DNA from: Agaribacterium haliotis
GTDB taxonomy: Bacteria; Pseudomonadota; Gammaproteobacteria; Pseudomonadales; Cellvibrionaceae
Reading direction: 5' to 3'
NCBI RefSeq assembly: GCF_002312815.1
Contig: NZ_NKQJ01000011.1
Span: forward strand, 62,001-126,000
DNA length: 64,000 bases
Below, one piece after another: positions 9,160 to 17,996 of the stretch; within the stretch, counting starts at the first letter, position 1, and each line of letters starts with the position of its first letter. The notes under the pieces are model-generated. The model saw only the letters and a program-made list of their open reading frames with translations. It made no database searches and was not told the DNA's origin. The position numbers and the translations under genes are program-made.

Positions 9160-9849
9160 TTAACTGAAGTTTTCTTCACACTGGGGGCGGATAATCAGCT
9201 CGTGAATGTGGGCATTGTCGCTGCTTTTTAGCATGCTTAATACGGCTTCGGCGACGTCTTTGGCCTGCAGGTACTGAGGGCGCTCGGCGTCGCGGAAGTC
9301 AGTATCGACACCGCCGGGGTACAGGCTGAGCATTTTGATATTGTCTTTTCTAAGCTCTTTGCGCATGACCTTGCTGTAGGCGTCCAGGGCGGCCTTGGAG
9401 GCGCTGTAGCCGGCGATACCCGGGTTGGCGTAAAGCGCCGTGGTAGACAGTACATTGACGATGCTGCCGCGCTGGCGCGTTTGCATCTGCGGCACCACTG
9501 CGCGCATAAACTCTATCGGAGCGTAGCAGTTAATGCGCATCATCCAGTCGAGGTAGTGGTGCTCCAGTTCGTGGCCGGCCGCGCGGCCATTGTTGAGACC
9601 GGCGCAATTAATCAGTATGTCGGCTGGGCCAAAGCGATGCTCGGCATCAACACAGAAGCTGCGGATGTCATCAAAGTGGCTAACGCAAAACGCTCGGGCA
9701 AAACAGTTAACGTTTTTAAGCGCTGCGGTGGTTTGCTGCAGCTTATCTTCGCTGCGCCCGCAGAGGCTGAGTTTGTTGTCTGGTTGATCGAGTAGAAGCG
9801 CAAGTTCGCGACCGATGCCCGAAGAGGCACCGCTTAAGACTATATGCAT
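9160..9849 (-). CDS. Short-chain dehydrogenase/reductase (SDR)
   Basis: A 229-residue NAD(P)-dependent oxidoreductase of the classical SDR family. The cofactor loop is GASSGIG near the N-terminus, followed by the structural NCAG motif, the catalytic serine region VLSTT and the catalytic YSASK (Tyr and Lys). PGGVDTDF follows, as in classical SDRs. The substrate cannot be deduced. It lies 94 bases downstream of a possible small membrane-protein gene on the same strand. The start is the ATG of MHIVLSGASSGIG, the usual distance from the glycine motif. Confidence 0.88.
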   Translation of the reverse strand: MHIVLSGASSGIGRELALLLDQPDNKLSLCGRSEDKLQQTTAALKNVNCFARAFCVSHFDDIRSFCVDAEHRFGPADILINCAGLNNGRAAGHELEHHYLDWMMRINCYAPIEFMRAVVPQMQTRQRGSIVNVLSTTALYANPGIAGYSASKAALDAYSKVMRKELRKDNIKMLSLYPGGVDTDFRDAERPQYLQAKDVAEAVLSMLKSSDNAHIHELIIRPQCEENFS

Positions 9850-9943
9850 GGGCTGCTCCTAAAAAGTGTCGACAGCATTTAACGGCAAGTCAGGGTTCGG
9901 GTCTAGGCCTTTTTACTTTTCTTATATCAGGTTCGAGCGCTTG

Positions 9944-10120
9944 TCAGCTTCGCAGCTGAACAAGCTGAGTTTGCACCGTAAGCCAGGTAGCGCTGAGCGC
10001 TGCTTGTTCTTTGTTTGGCTGAGTTGCCAGCTGGCTGCCGATCAGGGCTGCGCCCAGTATCAGTGCTGTCAGCGCTAGCGCCGCATTAGTTTGGCTGTTG
10101 CTGTTTTTGATCTTTTTCAT
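9944..10120 (-). CDS. Possible 58-residue membrane protein
   Basis: A short frame beginning MKKIKNSNSQTNAALALTAL and ending QLVQLRS. It has a basic start, one hydrophobic segment of about 18 residues (ALALTALILGAALIGSQL) and a polar tail, so it could be a single-pass membrane or secreted peptide. The upstream region lacks a strong ribosome-binding site, and I know no family for it. It lies in the 474-bp gap between the SDR gene and pgk and on the same strand as the SDR gene. The rest of the gap shows nothing else beyond the expected pgk promoter. Confidence 0.35.
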   Translation of the reverse strand: MKKIKNSNSQTNAALALTALILGAALIGSQLATQPNKEQAALSATWLTVQTQLVQLRS

Positions 10121-10335
10121 GTTGCCCGGCCGCTGTGAAATTGAACTGAGAGCTCAGTGTGGCTAGTTTTAACTGAACCGCAGCTTAAGCTGGCTGATGA
10201 TGTTTGCCTTGGGTGCATGGCCTGCGGCGGACTGGCGTCGACTTGTCCTGCGACAAGTAAAGCGTTTACCCTTTCTGTAAAATTGCTTGCGATTTTTAAC
10301 TTATCGCACTCTCTCGATTCCCAATGGAGTTCTCT

Positions 10336-11517
10336 ATGGCAGTTCAACAAATGAAGGATCTCGACCTCAAAGGCAAGAACGTTCTGATTCGTCAGGACCT
10401 CAATGTGCCCATCCAGGACGGTCAGATCACTTCCGACGTTCGCATTCAAGCCTCTCTTCCTACTATCAAGGCCGCGAGCGAAGCCGGCGCCAAAGTCATG
10501 TTGATGTCTCACCTCGGCCGCCCGAGCGAAGGTCAATATGAACAAAAGTTTTCTCTGGCGCCCGTTGCTGCCCGTTTAACGGAGCTGCTCGGCAAAGACG
10601 TCAAGCTGTTGCAAGACTGGCGAGCCGGTGTAGAACTGAGCGAAGGCGATGTTGTACTGCTGGAGAATGTGCGTTTTAACGAAGGCGAAAAGAAAAATAG
10701 CGACGAGCTTGGCAAGGCCTATGCCGAGCTGTGTGATGTGTTTGTTATGGACGCCTTTGGCACAGCTCACCGCGCGCAGGCTTCAACCCACGGTGTTGCA
10801 AAGTACGCCCCTGTCGCCTGCGCCGGGCCACTATTAAGCGCTGAGCTCGAAGCTCTAGGCAAGGCGCTCGACAATCCGGCTCGGCCTCTGGTGGCGATGG
10901 TTGGCGGTGCTAAAGTCAGCAGCAAGTTAACCGTGCTCGATTCACTGTCAAAAATTGCCGATGTGCTGGTTGTCGGCGGCGGTATCTCCAACACCTTTGT
11001 TGCCGCCGATGGCAACGAGGTGGGCGCGAGCCTGTACGAGCCAGATTTAATCCCAGAGGCTCAGCGCCTGTGTAAAGAAACAGAGGTTGTCTACGCAGTT
11101 GATGTAACCACCACAACCGATGCCTTTGATGACTGGGCCGACGATTCTCCGGTTGAGGTCAAAGGCGTGGATCAGGTTAAGCCCGGTGAGCAAATTATCG
11201 ACTACGGCCCTGAATCCTCGGCAAAAGTGGCGGCGATTTTAAAAGACGCTAAAACCATTTTGTGGAATGGGCCCTGCGGCGTATTTGAGTTTGACGCCTT
11301 TGCCAAAGGCTCGGAAGTTGTCGCGCGTGCGATCGCCGAAAGTGATGCGTTTTCTGTGGCAGGTGGCGGAGATACCCTGGCAGCCATCGACAAATACGGC
11401 CTAAAAGCCGATATCAGTTATATCTCAACCGGTGGTGGCGCCTTCCTCGAATTTGTTGAAGGTAAAAAATTGCCCGCAGTTGCTATCTTAGAAGAGCGTG
11501 CAGCTGAAAAAAGCTAA
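10336..11517 (+). CDS. pgk: Phosphoglycerate kinase, copy 1
   Basis: A 393-residue enzyme converting 1,3-bisphosphoglycerate and ADP to 3-phosphoglycerate and ATP in glycolysis, reversible in gluconeogenesis. Family motifs run the whole length: [68 protein letters not shown] and the nucleotide-binding GGGDTLAAI plus [11 protein letters not shown] chose the ATG at 10336, with GGAG at 10326-10329; an in-frame ATG at 10324 contains that GGAG. The neighbour is a second full pgk 222 bases downstream. No gap, fba or tkt gene is adjacent, unlike the usual gammaproteobacterial cluster. No T-rich terminator separates the two copies. Confidence 0.97.
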   Translation: MAVQQMKDLDLKGKNVLIRQDLNVPIQDGQITSDVRIQASLPTIKAASEAGAKVMLMSHLGRPSEGQYEQKFSLAPVAARLTELLGKDVKLLQDWRAGVELSEGDVVLLENVRFNEGEKKNSDELGKAYAELCDVFVMDAFGTAHRAQASTHGVAKYAPVACAGPLLSAELEALGKALDNPARPLVAMVGGAKVSSKLTVLDSLSKIADVLVVGGGISNTFVAADGNEVGASLYEPDLIPEAQRLCKETEVVYAVDVTTTTDAFDDWADDSPVEVKGVDQVKPGEQIIDYGPESSAKVAAILKDAKTILWNGPCGVFEFDAFAKGSEVVARAIAESDAFSVAGGGDTLAAIDKYGLKADISYISTGGGAFLEFVEGKKLPAVAILEERAAEKS

Positions 11518-11739
11518 TACGTTTTGAGCCTTTCCGGGCCCGGGTGCTCTGCTTGGGCCCAATGTGTTTGCTGTCTACCTTTGCGTTTTCGCTTTAACCC
11601 TTGTGCTCGCTTAGCGCCGTGTGTGCTTAGACCATCGCGAAGCTCAAATTCTTGATGCGGGTCAAACGCTTTCAAAATCTGTACAATGGCCGCCGATCTA
11701 AACCCTCCCTACTATTTTGCTTCCTAAATGGAGTCACCC

Positions 11740-12915
11740 ATGGCAGTAAAACAAATGAAGGATCTCGACCTAAGCGGTAAAAAAGTACTGATTCGTCAGG
11801 ACCTTAATGTACCCATTCAGGACGGAGAGATTACTTCCGACGTTCGTATCCAAGCTTCCCTTGCTACTATCAAAGCCGCTAGCGAAACTGGCGCTAAAGT
11901 GATGTTGATGAGCCACCTCGGTCGCCCGAGCGAAGGCCAATACGAAGAGCAATTCTCTTTGGCCCCTGTTGCCGCTCGCCTGAGCGAACTGCTGGGCAAA
12001 GAGGTCAAGCTTGTGAAAGACTGGCAAGCCGGCGTCGAACTGAATGACGGCGATGTTGTTTTGCTTGAGAACGTTCGTTTTAACGAAGGTGAAAAGAAAA
12101 ATAGCGATGAGCTGGCCAAAGCCTATGCCGCGCTGTGTGATGTATTTGTTATGGACGCCTTTGGCACGGCTCACCGCGCGCAGGCTTCAACTCACGGCGT
12201 TGCTAAGTTTGCCAGCGTTGCCTGTGCCGGCCCACTGTTAAGTGCCGAACTGGAAGCCCTTGGCAAGGCCCTCGACAACCCTGCTCGCCCGCTGGTGGCG
12301 ATGGTTGGTGGCTCTAAAGTCAGTAGTAAATTAACCGTACTCGATGCACTGTCAAAGATTGCCGATACCCTGGTTGTTGGCGGCGGCATCTCCAACACCT
12401 TTGTTGCCGCTGCGGGCAATGAAGTAGGCAATAGCCTGTATGAAGAAGAGCTGATCCCAGAAGCCCAGCGCCTGTGCAAAGAAACGGAAGTTGTTTTTGC
12501 TACAGACGTGACTACAACCAAAGAAGGTTTTAGTGACTGGTCCGACAGCTCTGCGACTGAGATAAAAACCGCGAGTGAGGTTGAGTCCGACGAAGAAATT
12601 ATCGACTACGGCCCGGAAACAGCTGCTAAAGTTGCCGAGATTCTGAAAGGCGCCAAGACCATCCTGTGGAATGGCCCTTGTGGCGTATTTGAGTTTGACG
12701 CTTTTGCCAAAGGCACTGAAGTGATCGCTCGCGCTATTGCCGAGAGTGATGGCTTTTCGGTTGCAGGCGGTGGTGATACGCTGGCAGCTATCGATAAGTT
12801 TGGCCTGGCCGACAGCATTAGCTACATCTCAACCGGTGGCGGCGCGTTCCTCGAGTTTGTTGAAGGTAAAAAACTGCCTGCCGTTGCGATTCTAGAAGAG
12901 CGCGCTGCAGAGTAA
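11740..12915 (+). CDS. pgk: Phosphoglycerate kinase, copy 2
   Basis: A 391-residue, intact second phosphoglycerate kinase. A hand comparison with copy 1 shows about 56 differences over about 390 positions (about 86% identity), with all substrate and nucleotide motifs retained. Differences cluster around residues 250-285, a surface part of the C-terminal domain. The start follows the same pattern as copy 1: GGAG embedded in an upstream in-frame ATG (11728), true start ATG at 11740. A strong terminator follows. The gap between the copies (11518-11739) has room for its own promoter. This is a tandem duplication in which both copies still look functional. Confidence 0.96.
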   Translation: MAVKQMKDLDLSGKKVLIRQDLNVPIQDGEITSDVRIQASLATIKAASETGAKVMLMSHLGRPSEGQYEEQFSLAPVAARLSELLGKEVKLVKDWQAGVELNDGDVVLLENVRFNEGEKKNSDELAKAYAALCDVFVMDAFGTAHRAQASTHGVAKFASVACAGPLLSAELEALGKALDNPARPLVAMVGGSKVSSKLTVLDALSKIADTLVVGGGISNTFVAAAGNEVGNSLYEEELIPEAQRLCKETEVVFATDVTTTKEGFSDWSDSSATEIKTASEVESDEEIIDYGPETAAKVAEILKGAKTILWNGPCGVFEFDAFAKGTEVIARAIAESDGFSVAGGGDTLAAIDKFGLADSISYISTGGGAFLEFVEGKKLPAVAILEERAAE

Positions 12916-12939
12916 GCGCTATACGCTTTTGTTTGAGTC

Positions 12940-12964
12940 AAAAAGGGCCTGCGGGCCCTTTTTT
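12940..12964 (+). terminator. Rho-independent terminator of the pgk pair
   Basis: A 10-bp stem (AAAAAGGGCC at 12940-12949 with GGCCCTTTTT at 12954-12963), a TGCG tetraloop and six Ts, 25 bases after the second pgk stop. Confidence 0.9.
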
Positions 12965-13035
12965 ATTGCTCGCTTTTGCCCGGTTTTAAAAGCGTTTTTA
13001 ACGCTGATCTAAACCAAGATTAAACGTCTGTATTT

Positions 13036-13350
13036 ATGTTCAAATGTATTTGTGCTGTTGTCGTTGCCTTGCTGCTAAATGGCTGTGCGCAGATGTTTCC
13101 GGCTCGCTCACATCAACTCGATACGGCTTTATATGAAATCAGTGCTGCGGGCAATGTTTTTGCATCCAACGATAGCCTGCTCAAAAAAATAGAAAAAAAG
13201 GCTAAAAAGCTATGCTCGCCGCAAGCTTACGACTTTGTCGATAACAACACCATTGAGTGGCATGAGTCCAAGACCTATATCGACGGTAGAAATTATCAGG
13301 GAAGTTATAAAACGCTGAACAAGCGCGCAAAATGTCGCATAGCCGAATGA
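13036..13350 (+). CDS. Small lipoprotein of unknown function
   Basis: A 104-residue predicted lipoprotein: a short signal sequence with lipobox LNGC, the cysteine at residue 17, then AQMFPARSHQ. The mature part has a Lys-rich central segment and two further cysteines (KLCSPQ and AKCRIAE), giving a possible disulfide across an about 40-residue domain. No family is recognised. It is placed alone between the pgk terminator and the GFA-fold gene. Confidence 0.6.
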   Translation: MFKCICAVVVALLLNGCAQMFPARSHQLDTALYEISAAGNVFASNDSLLKKIEKKAKKLCSPQAYDFVDNNTIEWHESKTYIDGRNYQGSYKTLNKRAKCRIAE

Positions 13351-13436
13351 ACTAACTAACACAGGCTTACTAAAACACTGTTATTGTCTGATCACACGGC
13401 TCTTACACGGGCCAAATAGAGAGGAGGCTTAGTTAA

Positions 13437-13844
13437 ATGAAAGGTAGTTGTCTATGTGGCAAAGTTCGTTTTAGCTTAGATCAAAAAGCCAAACTGTTTC
13501 AGTACTGCCACTGTTCTCGCTGTCAAAAAATTACAGGCTCGGCCTTTGCTGCCAACCTTTATGCCGATCCGGCCAGCTTTAAGTGGCTTGAAGGTGAAGA
13601 GTTAGTTGGGCGCTATGAAGTTCCCGATGCAAAATATTTTGCTACCGGTTTTTGCAAAAACTGTGGTTCATCGTTGCCTTGGTTGGCTAAAGGCGGCCGC
13701 TCGGTTGTGATACCCGCCGGCAGTTTTGATGAAGACCCCGGCCTGCGGCCAAAACAAAATACCTTCTGGGCGGACAAAGCCTGCTGGTATGAAGAGCCGG
13801 CATCTCTGCCCTGTTATAAGGCCCTGCCCGAGCGCAAATCTTAA
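13437..13844 (+). CDS. GFA/CENP-V-fold zinc protein
   Basis: A 135-residue protein of the GFA (glutathione-dependent formaldehyde-activating enzyme) / CENP-V superfamily. The zinc ligands are visible in order: CLCGKV, CHCSRCQ and GFCKNCGSSLPW. The name comes from one family member; most homologues have no proven activity, so a role in formaldehyde detoxification is only a possibility. An AGGAGG ribosome-binding site precedes the ATG at 13437. A hairpin with AGTAGC/GCTACT arms overlaps the end of the gene (about 13841-13878). Confidence 0.85.
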   Translation: MKGSCLCGKVRFSLDQKAKLFQYCHCSRCQKITGSAFAANLYADPASFKWLEGEELVGRYEVPDAKYFATGFCKNCGSSLPWLAKGGRSVVIPAGSFDEDPGLRPKQNTFWADKACWYEEPASLPCYKALPERKS

Positions 13845-14130
13845 CATTCGAGTAGCCCAAAGCTACTTGTGGTGTTAATGGCGCACTATTTACAGCCATT
13901 GTCGCGGCTGAATTTCTGCACTTGTGTGGTGCCTGGGCTTTTTTCTCTAGTTAATTTTGCACCGTCATGGCGCGCCTTTATTGTTGCTGGCAGCGAGTCC
14001 GCCCGCGCTTGATCCAGCTCAGATGTCTGTGCCCACAATACTTACAATGTTGCTGGAAACAGGCCCTGTCACATGCAGTTCCAGCAGGATCTTTCTTTCA
14101 GCTCTAATAACGATAGCGACAGGGGTGCTT

Positions 14131-15423
14131 ATGACTTCTCTTAAACGCAGTGTGTTGCTGCTTGGCTGTTTTTTTCCGACAGCAGTTTTTGCCGACGTTT
14201 TAGATAGCGGTAATACCGCGTGGATTTTAACCGCGACCGCGCTTGTATTATTTATGACCTTGCCCGGCCTAAGTTTGTTTTACGGCGGCCTGGTGCGCTC
14301 TAAAAATATTCTGTCGGTGCTTATGCAGTGTTTTGCCATTGCCTGTGTTGCGAGTGTGCTTTGGCTGTTATTGGGTTACAGCCTTGCATTTGGCGAAGGC
14401 AACGCATTTATCGGTGATTTCAGTAAGGCTTTGTTTGCCGTTATTACTAAAGGTGAGTTAGTAGGCGATATTCCCGAGTCACTGTTCGCCATTTTTCAGA
14501 TGACCTTCGCCATTATTACCCCGGCGTTAATTGTCGGTGCGTTTGCTGAGCGTATGAAGTTCAGCTCGGTCTTAATTTTTTCAAGTCTGTGGTTAATGGC
14601 GGTGTATGTACCAGTTTGTCACTGGGTCTGGGGTGGCGGTTGGCTCGGTGCTATGGGGCTGTTTGATTTTGCCGGTGGCACTGTTGTTCATATTACCGCG
14701 GGGGTGGCGGCACTGGTGGCGGCGCTGGTGATTGGCAATCGTGAAGGTTTTCCTACAACAGCAATGCCGCCACACAACATGACAATGACTGTAACAGGCG
14801 CCGGTATGCTGTGGGTGGGGTGGTTTGGTTTTAATGCCGGCTCGGCCCTGGCGGCCAATGGCGATGCAGCCATGGCCATGCTGGTAACACACATTTCCGC
14901 TGCAGCGGGTTCATTGGCGTGGATGGCTATCGAGTGGAAAAAATTCGGTAAACCAAGTGTGCTTGGTATCGTCACCGGTATGGTTGCAGGCCTTGGAACC
15001 ATTACCCCGGCCTCGGGTTTTGTCGGGCCGATGGGGGCCTTGGTTATCGGTAGCACAGCCGGTACTGTCTGTTTTTGGGCAACACAATTAATAAAACGAA
15101 AATTTAAAATTGACGACAGCCTTGATGTGTTTCCTGTGCACGGGGTCGGCGGCATACTCGGCACTTTATTGGCCGGCATTTTTTCTTCAACAAGCTTGGG
15201 GCTGTTTTCCGGTCACGGCTTTGCCGAAGGAATTGAGACGATGGCGGCGCAGTTTAGTGTCCAGCTTATCGGTGTTGTCGCTACGTTTATTTATACCGCA
15301 TTTGTTACGTGGTTTTTATTGAAGTTAACCGGAATTTTAACTAACGGTATTCGTGTATCTAAAGAAGAGGAAATGCAGGGGCTCGATGTGGTTCTGCATG
15401 AAGAGAGCGGCTACAACATGTAA
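14131..15423 (+). CDS. amt: Ammonium transporter, Amt/AmtB family
   Basis: A 430-residue ammonia/ammonium channel of the inner membrane. It begins with a cleavable-type signal (LLLGCFFPTAVFA), as in E. coli AmtB, followed by 11 hydrophobic segments. Signatures are LFYGGLVRSKN, FAGGTVVHITAG (first pore histidine) and VFPVHGVGGILGT (second pore histidine). I chose the ATG at 14131 because AGGGG lies six bases upstream; the frame stays open back to 13957. No glnK/glnB gene, the usual partner of amt, is adjacent. I looked for a sigma-54 promoter in the 286 bases upstream and found no convincing GG-N10-GC site. The gene probably responds to nitrogen status with the ntrBC and glnA genes further on. 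Confidence 0.95.
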   Translation: MTSLKRSVLLLGCFFPTAVFADVLDSGNTAWILTATALVLFMTLPGLSLFYGGLVRSKNILSVLMQCFAIACVASVLWLLLGYSLAFGEGNAFIGDFSKALFAVITKGELVGDIPESLFAIFQMTFAIITPALIVGAFAERMKFSSVLIFSSLWLMAVYVPVCHWVWGGGWLGAMGLFDFAGGTVVHITAGVAALVAALVIGNREGFPTTAMPPHNMTMTVTGAGMLWVGWFGFNAGSALAANGDAAMAMLVTHISAAAGSLAWMAIEWKKFGKPSVLGIVTGMVAGLGTITPASGFVGPMGALVIGSTAGTVCFWATQLIKRKFKIDDSLDVFPVHGVGGILGTLLAGIFSSTSLGLFSGHGFAEGIETMAAQFSVQLIGVVATFIYTAFVTWFLLKLTGILTNGIRVSKEEEMQGLDVVLHEESGYNM

Positions 15424-15430
15424 GGCGGCT

Positions 15431-15464
15431 GTGGATACGGCATCAATGGTGCTGTATCCACTTT
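15431..15464. terminator. Terminator-like hairpin after amt
   Basis: GTGGATAC at 15431-15438 pairs with GTATCCAC at 15454-15461, with further inner pairing (GCAT with GTGC) and a short T run after it. It lies between the convergent amt and TPR/barrel genes. Confidence 0.6.
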
Positions 15465-15488
15465 GTCTACTGTACAGTTTTGTCTTCG

Positions 15489-16808
15489 CTAAAACTGAAA
15501 TCCTAACGATGCGTTGATAAGTTGTTGTTTGTAGCTGTAGTCATCAATGTTTGAGTCGTTATTTGTATTGCGCCATTCGAGATCAGCGTAATAGTTGTGG
15601 GGTAAATCAAGGCTTATTTGCAGGCCAAATACGGCGCGTGTATCTTCGCGTACTATTCTTTCAGGTAGGCGCCTATTTTCCTGCCAGTACACATTGGCAT
15701 CTTTGTATTCGCTTGTCCGCCATTGATAAAACAGCTTGCTGCTCCAGCGCTTATATTTGTAACGCCAATCGGCTTTAATGCCCCAGCGCAAGGCGCTGTA
15801 ACTAATAAAATCTTGCCCTAGCTGTTTGTTTCCGCTGTCGTTGCGATTGTCGTTGTCGAACTGAGCCTGTAGTGCAAAGTGGTGAGCTCCGAGTGTTTGA
15901 GTGAGCTTGCCATAAAAGCGATTGCTGTTTCCTGCAAAGGGTTTATATAAGGAGCTGAGCTCTTGCATTTTCTGCCAGCGCAAGCCGTAGTCCAGGCGCA
16001 AACCGGAGCTGTTTTTATAGCGATTGCCAAGATCAAAAAATGTGCTTTGCATATAATCATCATCGCCGACTTCACTCTGATCTAAGCGAGCAGCAACAAA
16101 ACTTCGGTTGGCCTTAATTAAGCTGAAATTTTTCCTGATGCCGGCGGCGACAATGCGGATATCATAATCGCTAACTTCTCGGTATCGATTATTGTAATAA
16201 CTGGCGTCGAGTACCCAGTTATTGTCAAAATCTTCAGAGCTAAACCAGCTGGGGTTAAGGCTCAGTTCAGTAAACGTATCGCTTTGGGATGACGCCACAG
16301 CATCAACCACAGAAATAACATTGTCATCGATGCCTGTACCGACACTTGCCGAGACAAACCAGTGTTTGTTTTTTGCTTGGTCTAGCTTTTTTAAATGTTG
16401 ATACGCCAGCATGGAAATGTTGTCACTTTCTGCTGTTTGATAAAGCCAGTCGAGTTGGGCAAGTGCTTGCTGCTGCTCACCGAGCTTGTACTGAGTCAGG
16501 GCGAGGTTAAGCTGAACAAGTTCATCGTTTTGCTCTTGTTTGTTAAGCTCACTAAAAGCTCGATAAGCTTTTTGCCATTGGCCGAGTTTGTAGTGACAAA
16601 TGGCAATATTAAAAAGCGTGCTGTTGTTAAGTTCGGTAGTTTCTATGGATTGATACAGGTCGAGTGCTTGCTGATACTGCTTGGCATTAAATGCTTGTTG
16701 TGCCTGTTTGTATACGGCGTTGATATCGAAATATGTTTCGGCAAAAACAGTTGTGTTTATTGCTAGAAACAGTAACAACGCGCCGGGGGTTCTGAGCTGG
16801 GAGCGCAT
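15489..16808 (-). CDS. TPR plus outer-membrane beta-barrel protein (Slam-like)
   Basis: A 439-residue exported protein. After a signal peptide (about residues 1-23, ending VFA) come two or three TPR-like repeats (about residues 30-145: YKQAQQAFNAKQYQQALDLY, FNIAICHYKLGQWQKAYRAF, LNLALTQYKLGEQQQALAQL). From about residue 150 the sequence is an alternating aromatic beta-barrel pattern ending in the outer-membrane signature GFQF. This arrangement matches DUF560/Slam proteins, which help some lipoproteins reach the cell surface. No surface lipoprotein gene is adjacent, so the Slam role is inference. The next gene upstream on the same strand encodes a highly charged periplasmic coiled-coil protein, 120 bases away. 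Confidence 0.7.
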   Translation of the reverse strand: MRSQLRTPGALLLFLAINTTVFAETYFDINAVYKQAQQAFNAKQYQQALDLYQSIETTELNNSTLFNIAICHYKLGQWQKAYRAFSELNKQEQNDELVQLNLALTQYKLGEQQQALAQLDWLYQTAESDNISMLAYQHLKKLDQAKNKHWFVSASVGTGIDDNVISVVDAVASSQSDTFTELSLNPSWFSSEDFDNNWVLDASYYNNRYREVSDYDIRIVAAGIRKNFSLIKANRSFVAARLDQSEVGDDDYMQSTFFDLGNRYKNSSGLRLDYGLRWQKMQELSSLYKPFAGNSNRFYGKLTQTLGAHHFALQAQFDNDNRNDSGNKQLGQDFISYSALRWGIKADWRYKYKRWSSKLFYQWRTSEYKDANVYWQENRRLPERIVREDTRAVFGLQISLDLPHNYYADLEWRNTNNDSNIDDYSYKQQLINASLGFQF

Positions 16809-16928
16809 ATGGTTCTCTGTTTGTTTTTTTATTTTTTTATTTTTTTATTTTGTTTATAGCTGGTTGCTGTAAAAAGGCGCAGCCAAAGCCAGTAGTGATG
16901 CTCTGGTTCAGGTTGCGCAACAGCTCAA

Positions 16929-17399
16929 CTATTCAGCCGCTGGCTGGCGTCGTTCGCGATGCTCTTTGCGGCGCTCTTTGATGGTTTCGCGCTGCTCTTT
17001 TATGGCTGCAGCCAGTTCTTCATTTTCCGCAAGGTAGTCTTTCATTTGTTCGCGGCGCTCGTGGCGCTGCGCTTTGAGCTCATCGAGGCGAGCTTGTAAG
17101 GCCTCTTTATCACCGCTCTCTTTTAGAGCGCGAATTTCTTCGCGCGTGGCTTTTCTCTGCTCGGCGCGCTGGTCGAGTTCCGCCTGGGTGATATCGCCAT
17201 TTTCAAGCATGTAGTTGGCAACTAAGTCACGCATTTCTTTGTGGGCGCGGTGACGTTTGTGTTTGTGCTCTCTGGGCTCCATGCTTAGTTCTTCAAGTTC
17301 TTTGTCGATATCTTGAGAAGAGGCAGCACTACTAATTAAGCCCGCAAGACCTAAAACCAGGCCAAGTTTTTTTAGGTGTTTTTTATTGAAAATGTTCAT
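16929..17399 (-). CDS. Exported, highly charged coiled-coil protein
   Basis: A 156-residue protein with a signal peptide (basic MNIFNKKHLKKLG, then GLVLGLAGLISSAASS) and a mature region made almost wholly of Glu, Arg, Lys, Ala, Gln and Leu in helical heptad-like order. It predicts a long alpha-helical hairpin or coiled coil. Histidine- and arginine-rich patches (EHKHKRHRAHKE near residue 45) could bind metal or polyanions. There is a resemblance in size and charge to Spy/CpxP-type periplasmic chaperones, but I see no LTxxQ motif, so no family is claimed. The start has the usual MNIFNKK signal form. Confidence 0.6.
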   Translation of the reverse strand: MNIFNKKHLKKLGLVLGLAGLISSAASSQDIDKELEELSMEPREHKHKRHRAHKEMRDLVANYMLENGDITQAELDQRAEQRKATREEIRALKESGDKEALQARLDELKAQRHERREQMKDYLAENEELAAAIKEQRETIKERRKEHRERRQPAAE

Positions 17400-17610
17400 T
17401 CCAGTTCTCCTGTGTGTTTTATATCAACGCCGTGTTAATGCAGGTGAACACAGCTCTGAGCTGCCGATCTCTATCGTTTGATCAGCGCTTATTTCAGAGC
17501 TTAAGCAGTTGATGGCTGTAGCTTAGGAGGCAAATGTGCAAAAACTTTGCATGAAATGTGTAAGCTTTCAGGTATGCTTTGACAGCCGGGAGTTTTGACT
17601 TCTGGATATC

Positions 17611-17622
17611 AACAGGCCCTAG
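17611..17622 (+). repeat. Dispersed short repeat with core ACAGGCCCTA, copy 2
   Basis: AACAGGCCCTAG lies 18 bases before the YCII-type gene. It shares the right half of the longer copies at 8031-8052 and 47904-47925, but not the left half. Confidence 0.45.
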
Positions 17623-17640
17623 TTAATAACGGAGCAAAAA

Positions 17641-17967
17641 ATGCCTAGTTATGTCATCAGCTACATCGGTGGTGATGCACCAAAAACGGAAGCAGAGGGC
17701 AAAGCCCATTTTGCCAAATATATGAAATGGCTCAACGACTTAGGTGATGCTGCGCTGAGCCCGGCTAACCCGTTTAAACACACGCATGTCGTTAACCCTA
17801 AAGCCGAAGTTAGCACGGGTAGCGTGACTAAGATGAGCGGTTTTAGTGTGATTAAAGCAGACTCTATTGAAGCCGCGATAGAAATAGCGAAAGCTTGTCC
17901 GTTTTTGGATATTGGCGGAAGTTTGGAGGTGAGCGAGCTTGTAGCGATGGGCTCAGACGAGGCTTAA
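17641..17967 (+). CDS. YCII-related domain protein
   Basis: A 108-residue cytosolic protein of the YCII/DGPF-like alpha-beta family: MPSYVISYIGGDAP at the start, a central helix HFAKYMKWLNDLG and the strand-helix pattern SGFSVIKADSIEAAIEIAKACPFLDIGGSLEVSEL. YCII domains occur in dehydrochlorinases and near sigma factors, and their function is mostly unknown. A GGAG site eight bases upstream supports the start. The gene is convergent with dinB, whose end is 30 bases away. Confidence 0.8.
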   Translation: MPSYVISYIGGDAPKTEAEGKAHFAKYMKWLNDLGDAALSPANPFKHTHVVNPKAEVSTGSVTKMSGFSVIKADSIEAAIEIAKACPFLDIGGSLEVSELVAMGSDEA

Positions 17968-17996
17968 GCTCTTTATTCTGCTCGTAGCAGCAGGCG

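Noticed and set aside
11530-11565. GGGCCC...GGGCCC inverted repeat after the first pgk as a terminator
   Set aside because: The arms are self-palindromic six-mers without a T run, so folding and termination are doubtful.
11770-12174. Antisense open frame of 134 codons within the second pgk
   Set aside because: It is the mirror of a high-bias gene; a similar antisense frame exists in the first copy, and the protein on the sense strand is certain.
14688-15179. Antisense open frame of 163 codons within amt
   Set aside because: Shadow of the ammonium transporter; its translation is Pro/Ala-rich and unlike a real protein.
17536-17635. AGGAGG followed by very short frames (6 and 15 codons) before the YCII gene, leader-peptide-like
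   Set aside because: No attenuator-type hairpin follows, and the peptides have no run of regulatory codons. Too little to claim a leader peptide.
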